Source: Vibrio sp. Y2-5
GTDB lineage: Bacteria > Pseudomonadota > Gammaproteobacteria > Enterobacterales > Vibrionaceae
DNA length: 64,000 nucleotides
NCBI RefSeq assembly: GCF_014596725.1
Contig: NZ_JACVEG010000001.1
Span: forward strand, 124,001 to 188,000
Direction of reading: 5' to 3'
Shown here: positions 57,469-64,000 of the stretch, piece by piece
Numbering within the stretch: the stretch's first letter is position 1
Layout: the number at the start of each line of letters is the position of its first letter
The notes under the pieces: model-generated
Seen by the model: only the letters and a program-made list of their open reading frames with translations
The model's database searches: none
Told to the model about the DNA's origin: nothing
Position numbers and translations under genes: made by a program

Positions 57469-58824
57469 TTAGGCGTTAACCAGTTGGTTTCGTCCACTTT
57501 CTTTAGCATAGTACAGGCGCATATCGGCGACTTTTATTTGCTCATCAAGGGTACCTTTCATCGATGTGGCACCGATACTGATGGTGTATTTGATCACTTG
57601 TCCTTGATGCTCTACCTGATCAGCCTCAATACATCGACGCATGCGTTCAAGTTGCTTACAGAATTTTTTAAACTCACCATCGTAATGGATACAAAATTCC
57701 TCACCACCAAATCGAGCAACCGTTTGATCACCAAAAAAGGCTTTGAGAATAGCAGAGATGTGAGTCAAAGCGGCGTCGCCACCATCATGGCCATAGTTAT
57801 CATTGACCTTCTTAAAGAAGTCGATATCTAGCATCGCAATGCAGCGTTCAGCTTCATTTTTGCCTACAGTGTCGAACAAATAACGGCGGTTCCACAGGCC
57901 TGTCAGGGCATCTTGGTTGGCAAGCTTGAACAGTTCTTTCGTCGCTTCTTGCATATTGAGTAGTTGGTTTACACGACAAAACAGCTCTTCCTGATTAAAT
58001 GGCTTATGCAAAAAATCGTTGGCGCCAGCTTTTAAATACTGAGCAGTGATGGTTTTGTCATTCGAACCAGATAAACCAAGAATTGAAACATCATCGTGGG
58101 CAGAGTGACGTCGAATTTCCCTAATCATCTCAAGCCCTGTCATTTCTGGCATATAGTTGTCGCTGATAATCAGCGTAATATTTGGGTTTTGAGCCAACTC
58201 TTGCAGCGCTTCTTCACCATTACTAGCTTGAGTTGTACGAATGTACTGCGATTCTAGGAGCTGACAAATAGTACGACGAATCATGACGCTGTCATCCACG
58301 ACTAACGCATGGTGGAACTGGTTGTTCTTGATTCGTTTAGCAAACGGAATGACATATTGCACTGAGCTGAGGCTGTCTTTGAGAATGTAATCTAGGACCC
58401 CTTTTTTCAGAAATTTCTGCCGAGTTTCCTGCTCAAATTTTGCTGTAAGCACGACAACTTTGAGTTGTTGGTTTAATAAGAGATCGATCACCTCTCCATC
58501 TTCGGCATCGATAAGGTGGTAACACGATACGACAAAGGCAAAGTCAGTTCGCGATTCAAGTACTTGCTTGGTTTGTCCTAGATCCTTGCACACAGTAACC
58601 TCAAACCCTAGCTCTGAAAGTTGAGTGCTAAGGTAGTTACGAAAGGTACGACTTCCATCTATAACGAGTACAGAGTTGCTTGAACGATTCACGATAGCTT
58701 TGCCTTGATTGAAATCGATGTCGATTGAGGGTTTTATAACAGGGTGCATTTTATACATGAGAACTGAGTTATCAGATGTAGGAATAAGATGATTAATTGA
58801 CGGACTATGTCGATATTTTGTCAT
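57469..58824 (-). CDS. REC-REC-GGDEF diguanylate cyclase
   Basis: 451 residues. First receiver domain (about 30-145) looks inactive: DG replaces the acidic pair (VLVIDGS) and the phospho-site position reads FVVSCYHL, without Asp. Second receiver (about 167-285) is intact (LVVDDS, ISDNYMPEMTG, FLHKPFN). GGDEF domain (about 305-451) has the active form GGEEF (VARFGGEEF), so it should make c-di-GMP; the RxxD inhibitory site upstream is not seen (FFGD/FGDQ there). Start codon is uncertain: the ribosome binding site is weak. Divergent from dinB, with 75 bases between. Confidence 0.9.
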   Translation of the reverse strand: MTKYRHSPSINHLIPTSDNSVLMYKMHPVIKPSIDIDFNQGKAIVNRSSNSVLVIDGSRTFRNYLSTQLSELGFEVTVCKDLGQTKQVLESRTDFAFVVSCYHLIDAEDGEVIDLLLNQQLKVVVLTAKFEQETRQKFLKKGVLDYILKDSLSSVQYVIPFAKRIKNNQFHHALVVDDSVMIRRTICQLLESQYIRTTQASNGEEALQELAQNPNITLIISDNYMPEMTGLEMIREIRRHSAHDDVSILGLSGSNDKTITAQYLKAGANDFLHKPFNQEELFCRVNQLLNMQEATKELFKLANQDALTGLWNRRYLFDTVGKNEAERCIAMLDIDFFKKVNDNYGHDGGDAALTHISAILKAFFGDQTVARFGGEEFCIHYDGEFKKFCKQLERMRRCIEADQVEHQGQVIKYTISIGATSMKGTLDEQIKVADMRLYYAKESGRNQLVNA

Positions 58825-58867
58825 GTTAAGAAAGTTGTTTTCGTTTTGCTTAATTTGGTTCTACAAT

Positions 58868-58887
58868 AGCTGTGTTTATGTACAGTT
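58868..58887. promoter_or_regulatory. LexA operator (SOS box) of dinB
   Basis: CTGT-GTTTATGT-ACAG with flanking AG/TT, ending 12 bases before the dinB start and about 45 before the divergent GGDEF gene. Matches the LexA consensus well. Confidence 0.88.
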
Positions 58888-58899
58888 ATTCGGTGGCGT

Positions 58900-59967
58900 G
58901 TGGAACAAGAATCGACGAGAAAAATTATCCATATCGATATGGATTGTTTTTATGCAGCAGTTGAGATGCGCGATAACCCACAGTATCGAGGTAGACCTTT
59001 AGCTGTCGGTGGGCATGAGAAGCAAAGAGGGGTACTGAGTACCTGCAATTATGAGGCGCGAAAATTTGGTGTCCGCTCTGCTATGCCTACTGCTCAAGCG
59101 TTGAAGTTGTGTCCTCAACTCTTGGTGGTACCCGGAAGAATGTCTGTATATAAAGATGTATCACGTAAAATTCATGCGATTTTCCAGCGCTATACCTCAA
59201 TCATTGAGCCGTTATCCTTAGATGAAGCTTTTCTGGATGTTACCGATGTCGAACTCTGTCATGGAAGCGCCACTCTTATTGCACAAGCAATTCGCCGAGA
59301 TATTTGGAATGAGCTTGAATTGACGGCCTCAGCGGGTGTTGCCCCGATAAAGTTCTTGGCAAAAGTGGCTTCAGATATTAACAAACCTAACGGCCAGTTT
59401 GTGGTTACGCCGGAAGAGGTGCAAATTACGGTTGATAAGTTGCCGTTGGAAAAAATTCCTGGAGTAGGGAAGGTGAGTTTAGAAAAGCTACACCAAGCCG
59501 GTTTTTATCTTTGTGAAGACATCAAAAACAGTGATTACCGCGAGCTACTAAGAACGTTTGGCCGTTTAGGTGCATCGTTATGGAAAAAGAGCCACGGTAT
59601 TGATAATCGCGAAGTGGTAGTAGAAAGAGAGCGAAAGTCTGTTGGCGTTGAAAGAACCTTTAGTCAGAATATTTCTACTTATGACGAGTGTTGGCAAATC
59701 ATCGAGGGTAAACTGTTTCCTGAACTGGATATTCGGTTAGCAAAAGCAAGTCCGGATAAAGCGATCATCAAGCAGGGTATTAAGGTGAAATTTGCAGATT
59801 TTCAGCTGACGACCATTGAACATATCCATCCACAGTTGGAACTGGATGATTTTAGACAACTGCTCAGTGATGTACTCAAACGTCAAAAAGGGAGAGAGAT
59901 TCGTCTGCTGGGGTTGTCGGTGATGTTAAAACCTGAAGAACAATCCAAGCAGCTCAGCTTCTTTTGA
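58900..59967 (+). CDS. dinB: DNA polymerase IV
   Basis: 355 residues, GTG start. Y-family translesion polymerase. Catalytic Asp13 in HIDMDCFYAAVEMRD and the acidic pair in LSLDEAFLDVT; Tyr18 sits at the steric-gate position (Phe13 in E. coli). The little-finger domain follows from about 240. The C-terminal KQLSFF resembles the beta-clamp binding motif. The LexA operator lies just before the start. The ribosome binding site is poor (GGTGG, short spacing). Confidence 0.96.
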   Translation: MEQESTRKIIHIDMDCFYAAVEMRDNPQYRGRPLAVGGHEKQRGVLSTCNYEARKFGVRSAMPTAQALKLCPQLLVVPGRMSVYKDVSRKIHAIFQRYTSIIEPLSLDEAFLDVTDVELCHGSATLIAQAIRRDIWNELELTASAGVAPIKFLAKVASDINKPNGQFVVTPEEVQITVDKLPLEKIPGVGKVSLEKLHQAGFYLCEDIKNSDYRELLRTFGRLGASLWKKSHGIDNREVVVERERKSVGVERTFSQNISTYDECWQIIEGKLFPELDIRLAKASPDKAIIKQGIKVKFADFQLTTIEHIHPQLELDDFRQLLSDVLKRQKGREIRLLGLSVMLKPEEQSKQLSFF

Positions 59968-60150
59968 GTCGTTTTCTACCGTTTGCTTTGGTTTGAGAGG
60001 CATTGCATAAAGCGCTTTATTTGCTCGATATCTGCATCTCTTAGTGCTTTGAGTATAATAACTGACATTCCATTAACGAATCTCAAATCAACATTCGATA
60101 TCGTTATTCAAATTTTAATTTCTAAAGGGCGACTGACCCGAGAGATAGAT

Positions 60151-60894
60151 ATGAAAAAGACAATTTTTTTCGCTTCGTTGTTGTGTAGCTCTTCTGTTTG
60201 GGCTTCTCAATGTAACGTTGATGTGCAAAATGAAGTACATCTCAGTGGTTCCAATGTTGAAATTCATACAACCAGTGGCGATACCGCTGTAATGGATGAG
60301 AGTAATCATCTCTATCTGCATGGTGAACAAATTGAGTTGGACAATTCTCAACAGCAAGCGATTCAATCCTACCGAGAGAGCGTCACTTCGGCCGTTCCGC
60401 GAGTTAAAGAGTTCGCACAGAAGGGAATGGATGTCGCCAGTGACTTACTTGATGATGTTGCAACAAGCCTTGATTCACCCAATGCATTTGAAGATGTTAA
60501 GCAATCGATGAAAACGTTTTTTGCGGATATCGAAAGCCGTTATTATCAAGGTGATGATTTCGTTTTACCTGCCAATACTTTTGAGTCTATGACCCAGCAA
60601 TGGCAACAGGATTTTGAAAAAGCAAAAGCGATGTTTAGTCAGGAGTTCTTTTCTAGTGCGTTTGATGCTGTATCTGAAAAGATGAAGCAGGACGGTGGTA
60701 TTAATCTGACCGAGCTGGGGAACACCATGAGTGAACTGACCGCTAAGTTTGAAGCCCGATTGCGAGAGCATGAGGCCTCGGTGGAGAAAGAAGGTAAAGA
60801 ACTGTGTGAATCCCTTGATGATATTGTTGAACAGGAGCAAGAATTGCACAAAAAGATACCTGAACTAAAGAATTACCAGGTATTTACGATCTAA
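60151..60894 (+). CDS. YggN-like (DUF2884) periplasmic protein
   Basis: 247 residues from ATG 60151; a longer frame reading from 59983 has no support. Signal peptide cleaved near VWA-SQC (residue 18). The mature part is acidic and helical, with coiled-coil-prone segments. It matches the DUF2884/YggN family of unknown function. A terminator follows. Its own promoter is probably in the AT-rich 180 bases after dinB (TTGAGTATAATAAC lies near 60048). Confidence 0.8.
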   Translation: MKKTIFFASLLCSSSVWASQCNVDVQNEVHLSGSNVEIHTTSGDTAVMDESNHLYLHGEQIELDNSQQQAIQSYRESVTSAVPRVKEFAQKGMDVASDLLDDVATSLDSPNAFEDVKQSMKTFFADIESRYYQGDDFVLPANTFESMTQQWQQDFEKAKAMFSQEFFSSAFDAVSEKMKQDGGINLTELGNTMSELTAKFEARLREHEASVEKEGKELCESLDDIVEQEQELHKKIPELKNYQVFTI

Positions 60895-60899
60895 ACTAA

Positions 60900-60925
60900 A
60901 GGAGCGCATCAAGCGCTCTTTTTTA
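60900..60925 (+). terminator. Terminator after the yggN-like gene
   Basis: GAGCGC/GCGCTC with a 5-base loop, followed by six T. Confidence 0.82.
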
Positions 60926-60947
60926 CTTTGGTACATTTGAAGGTGAG

Positions 60948-62501
60948 ATGATATTTAATAATGTTAGTGTTCGTTGGATAACGGTTATAACTGCTGTATC
61001 TGTGGTGATTTGTTTTGTTACCTGCTACTTAGCATTTAAGTATTTATGGGCCTATGATCGCCAAGTCGCACAAGCTGAGGAATTACAGAGAGAAGAGATT
61101 GAACGGGTTGAAACCGTTATTGATATTGCCAAGCTTAAACTGGGTGATTCGATCGTGGATTATGCTGCTTGGGACGATATGGTTGAGTTTATCCGTTCTC
61201 CAAATGAAGAATTTATCGAAAGCGGTATTGGTGCACACTCATATACATCACAACTCATTAATGGTTTTTTTGTCTTTGCAGCAGATAAAACCTTAGTATG
61301 GGGAAAGGCTCTTGATGCCGAGAATAACCATCTCGTTGATGACCAACGTTATACTCAATATTTCTCAACAATTCTTGACCAAGCAGAGCAACGGGATACT
61401 AGCTTTGTACAAGCAATCGTTCACTTCATTGTCATTGATAATGAGCCCTATTTTGCTGCAGCCTCTCGTGTATGTAATAGCGACGCGTCAGGCTGTGATA
61501 AAGGTTACATTATCTTTTTCAAGAAACTCTCTGAACAGTTCTCTAAGCAGGTAAATAAAGCCACTGGGATTCAAATCGATATCCTTGTCAACGGAAGCAA
61601 CATTCAAACGTTAGAGCCTTCTGAGAATATTTCCTACATTACCAAGCTAGATTACAACGCTGGTTCCAGTGTGATTATCAAGATTTATCACCATGTGAAA
61701 ATTCCAAGCTTTATTGTTTGGCAGGAAGTGTTTGCGTTGATGGCATTCTCTATCATGTTCTATTTCATTAATCTTCTGCTAGCTAAGTCTTTAGTCAAGC
61801 CAATTACTAACGCCAATCTGGTATTGGATAAGTTTCAAGCACAAGGCGGGGTCATTCCCGATGAGTCTTATTTCATTTCAAAAGAGATGAAAGGATTTGC
61901 TCGAACGATCAATAAGATCATGAATGATTTAGAGGCAAGCCGACGAGAGCTACGTTGGCAGTCTGAGCATGACCCGCTGACAGAGCTTTCCAACCGCCGT
62001 CATTTAAAAAGTCGTTTGACAGCTTTGATTAATGACAACCACTTTAGCCATATTGCACTCTATTTGGTGGATGTCGATTTCTTCAAATTGTACAACGATA
62101 ACCTGAGCCATATGGATGGTGACAATGCCTTAAAGGCCGTTGCTAAGGTACTAGAAGCTGTTGAGTACAAGGGGGAGAAGATCGTTGCTCGCTTTGGCGG
62201 TGAAGAGTTCTGTGTGGTATTTGCCAGTGATGTGCCGATCAACCTAAATGAATATGCACAGATACTGAAAGATGCGGTTTCCAGTTTAAAGATATCTCAC
62301 CCATTTATCCCTGTAGAAGGGCGTGAATACCTATCGATTAGTATTGGTGGCATTCAAATAGATAAACCGAGCATTGCTTATTATCAGGAAATGTTTCATC
62401 AAGCTGATCAAGCGCTGTATTCAGCAAAGAGAAAAGGTAGAGATCAGTACGTTGTACAACAATTCAACAAACATTCTGATCGATTAGTCGGTGTAAATTA
62501 A
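60948..62501 (+). CDS. Membrane diguanylate cyclase with CHASE4-like sensor
   Basis: 517 residues. Membrane segment about 9-30, periplasmic domain about 31-260 that reads like CHASE4 (DSIVDYAAWDDMVEFI, GFFVFAADKTLVWG), second segment about 262-284, linker, GGDEF domain about 350-505 with GGEEF (VARFGGEEF). No RxxD inhibitory site at the expected place. It should make c-di-GMP in response to an unknown periplasmic signal. AAGGTGAG stands directly before the ATG. Only the terminator-bearing 53-base gap separates it from the yggN-like gene. Confidence 0.9.
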   Translation: MIFNNVSVRWITVITAVSVVICFVTCYLAFKYLWAYDRQVAQAEELQREEIERVETVIDIAKLKLGDSIVDYAAWDDMVEFIRSPNEEFIESGIGAHSYTSQLINGFFVFAADKTLVWGKALDAENNHLVDDQRYTQYFSTILDQAEQRDTSFVQAIVHFIVIDNEPYFAAASRVCNSDASGCDKGYIIFFKKLSEQFSKQVNKATGIQIDILVNGSNIQTLEPSENISYITKLDYNAGSSVIIKIYHHVKIPSFIVWQEVFALMAFSIMFYFINLLLAKSLVKPITNANLVLDKFQAQGGVIPDESYFISKEMKGFARTINKIMNDLEASRRELRWQSEHDPLTELSNRRHLKSRLTALINDNHFSHIALYLVDVDFFKLYNDNLSHMDGDNALKAVAKVLEAVEYKGEKIVARFGGEEFCVVFASDVPINLNEYAQILKDAVSSLKISHPFIPVEGREYLSISIGGIQIDKPSIAYYQEMFHQADQALYSAKRKGRDQYVVQQFNKHSDRLVGVN

Positions 62502-62626
62502 TTATTACGTAATAAATACTAAATATTTGTCTACTAAGGCAGCAAACTGTACTGGTGTTTATTGTGTCACTAGTCAATTTCATTTAATGTACTAGCCAAC
62601 TAGTTTGGTGATATGTGTGAGTAGTA

Positions 62627-63982
62627 ATGGCATCGAGTAATACCCGCGAAACTTTTGGTTCGCGCCTTGGATTTGTTTTGGCCGCAGCAGGTGCTGCAGT
62701 TGGTCTTGGAAATATTTGGGGTTTCCCCACTCAAGCAGCCAGTAATGGTGGTGGCGCATTCCTGTTAGTCTATTTAGTTCTCATTTTAGTGGTTGCGTTC
62801 CCTATGCTGGTGGTTGAAATGGCGATTGGCCGTTCAGGACAAGCAAACCCTGTTGATAGTATGCGTTCACTGACTCCTAACCCTACAGCTAAGAAAGCAG
62901 GAGCATTGGTCGGTTGGTTAGGTCTAAGTGTTCCAAGCGCAGTATTGGCGTTTTATAGCATTGTAGGTGGGTGGATAATCTGCTTTATGCTTGGCGCTAT
63001 GACTGATTTGTTAGGAATGGAAAGTGCCACCGCTTGGTTTAAAGGCTTTAGCGTTGAACGTAACCTTTTCGGTACTTTGGTGTTTTATGTTCTCACTATC
63101 TTGATTGTTCAAGGTGGTGTTAAACAAGGTATTGAAAAGTGGTCCACCCGATTGATGCCAGCATTGTTCGTTTTATTTGGTGTATTGTTTATCTACATCA
63201 TGATGCAACCGGGTGCTATGGAGGGTTTACAGCATTACCTAGTACCGGATTTCACAAAGATTTTTGATCGCAAAATGATCTTGGCTGCTATGGGGCAAGG
63301 ATTCTTCTCTTTGACCATTGGTGGCTGTTCCATGTTGATTTACGGGTCTTACCTAAGTAAGAAAGAGAATCTGCCGAAAATGGCAATGAATGTGACGTTA
63401 GTGGATACCGGTGTAGCTTTTATTGCGGGTCTCGTTGTTCTTCCTGCTATGTTTGTAGCAATGAATAAAGGCGTTCAGATATACGCAGAAGACGGTTCGT
63501 TACTGAGTTCTGATACCTTGGTCTTTACGGTTTTACCTTTAATGTTTGATAGCCTAGGTGTATTAGGTCAGCTATTTGCAATTGTATTCTTCTTGCTATT
63601 GACGATTGCAGCACTGACTTCATCAATTTCTATGTTGGAATGTCCTGTCTCTCTGGTTTCAGAACGTTTTAACACTAAACGTACGCCAACCAGTTGGGTT
63701 TTAGGTGGACTGATTGCTCTGTTCAGTGTGGTGATTGTTTATAACTTTGGCGAGTTGTTTGGCTTAGTGGCAACGACAGCAACACAATATTTGCAACCGA
63801 CCGCTGCATTAATGTTCTGCTTGTTCGGTGGCTGGGTATGGAATCGTAATGCGAAACTAAAAGAACTGGAGCACGGTTTCCCTGAATTCCGTCAAAGCAC
63901 TTTTGGAAAGATCTGGCCTTGGTATGTGAAATTTGTTTGCCCAATTTTAGTGGCAACGGTTATCTGGGCTTCGTTTGGTTAA
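62627..63982 (+). CDS. Na+-dependent transporter, NSS (SNF) family
   Basis: 451 residues, 11-12 membrane segments. The segment 1 signature is clear: RLGFVLAAAGAAVGLGNIWGFPTQAASNGGGAFLL contains the unwound Na+- and substrate-binding region; GQGFFSLTIGGCSMLIYGSYL is the segment 6 site. Bacterial members move amino acids or amines with Na+, which fits a host that pumps Na+ with NQR. The substrate is unknown. The start lacks a good ribosome binding site; an in-frame GTG upstream is followed at once by a stop. The last 18 bases of the window hold nothing more. Confidence 0.9.
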   Translation: MASSNTRETFGSRLGFVLAAAGAAVGLGNIWGFPTQAASNGGGAFLLVYLVLILVVAFPMLVVEMAIGRSGQANPVDSMRSLTPNPTAKKAGALVGWLGLSVPSAVLAFYSIVGGWIICFMLGAMTDLLGMESATAWFKGFSVERNLFGTLVFYVLTILIVQGGVKQGIEKWSTRLMPALFVLFGVLFIYIMMQPGAMEGLQHYLVPDFTKIFDRKMILAAMGQGFFSLTIGGCSMLIYGSYLSKKENLPKMAMNVTLVDTGVAFIAGLVVLPAMFVAMNKGVQIYAEDGSLLSSDTLVFTVLPLMFDSLGVLGQLFAIVFFLLLTIAALTSSISMLECPVSLVSERFNTKRTPTSWVLGGLIALFSVVIVYNFGELFGLVATTATQYLQPTAALMFCLFGGWVWNRNAKLKELEHGFPEFRQSTFGKIWPWYVKFVCPILVATVIWASFG

Positions 63983-64000
63983 TTCAGATAGATACTAAAA

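Noticed and set aside
57439..57831. 130-codon plus-strand frame inside the GGDEF gene
   Set aside because: Antisense shadow of a well-supported GGDEF domain; no ribosome binding site.
1..64000. CRISPR arrays, tRNA or rRNA genes, insertion sequences, prophage
   Set aside because: No regularly spaced repeats, no cloverleaf or rRNA text, no transposase or phage proteins were found on reading the window.

Overview
The window looks like a stretch of the main chromosome of a Vibrio (Gammaproteobacteria, Vibrionaceae). Evidence: a complete nqrABCDEF Na+-pumping NADH:quinone reductase operon with apbE and nqrM, a VpsR-type regulator, an OmpK porin, a DUF2850 protein of the kind described for vibrios, ERIC-type intergenic DNA, and gammaproteobacterial gene orders such as prfB-lysS, rppH-ptsP-lgt-thyA and recC-recB-recD next to argA. 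I see no rRNA, tRNA, insertion sequence, prophage or CRISPR array. Almost all of the window is core chromosome. The clearest accessory-looking block is the phosphoglycerate uptake locus at about 37.1-45.3 kb.

Layout. 0-5 kb: end of a BrnQ-type carrier, prfB with its programmed +1 frameshift, lysS, and vpsR. 5-8.8 kb: a tiny ORF plus a DUF1127 gene, tas, mutH, then a 634-bp AT-rich gap with a cluster of DnaA boxes in the place where E. coli carries DARS2 (next to mutH). 8.3-13.6 kb: rppH, ptsP, a TauE/SafE permease, lgt and thyA, closed by an ERIC-like palindrome and a shared terminator. 13.8-16.4 kb, minus strand: dapD, SOS-controlled yebG, and a LysR regulator. 16.5-26.1 kb: recC, recB, recD. 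26.2-28 kb: a small hypothetical ORF and argA. 28.2-31.2 kb: a DUF2850 gene, mltA, tcdA, csdE. 31.4-35.1 kb, minus strand: panE-yajL-csdA and ompK. 35.7-45.3 kb: an MFS exporter, then a pyruvate kinase and an organophosphate:phosphate antiporter on the minus strand, divergent from a three-gene sensing system (PgtC-, PgtB- and PgtA-like). 45.4-49.2 kb, minus strand: rlmG and yajG-ppi-ampG. 49.3-57.4 kb: bolA, nqrABCDEF, apbE, nqrM. 57.4-64 kb: a REC-REC-GGDEF protein, SOS-controlled dinB, a YggN-like protein, a CHASE4-like GGDEF protein, and an NSS-family Na+ symporter.

How genes work together. nqrA-F encode the sodium pump; ApbE attaches FMN to NqrB and NqrC, and NqrM is needed for maturation, so enzyme and assembly factors lie together. 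RecBCD, MutH, DinB and YebG make the window rich in DNA repair genes, and yebG and dinB both carry clear LexA operators. PgtC (periplasmic), PgtB (histidine kinase) and PgtA (response regulator) would sense external phosphoglycerate or PEP and induce the antiporter. The adjacent pyruvate kinase could use the PEP formed from the imported compounds. CsdA, CsdE and TcdA form a sulfur-transfer/tRNA-modification set split over two convergent units. VpsR, a known c-di-GMP-responsive regulator in V. cholerae, shares the window with two GGDEF proteins.

Most interesting points: the DARS2-like DnaA-box cluster beside mutH; two NtrC-family regulators (VpsR-like and PgtA-like) that both lack the sigma-54 contact loop; the phosphoglycerate locus with its own pyruvate kinase and symmetric TTGACCCA sites between the divergent units; the multi-hairpin non-coding element between csdE and csdA; the threefold repeat of the start region of the periplasmic cyclophilin gene; and the large stem-loop in the apbE leader. 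All calls rest on reading the sequence and on recalled family knowledge; no database search was run.
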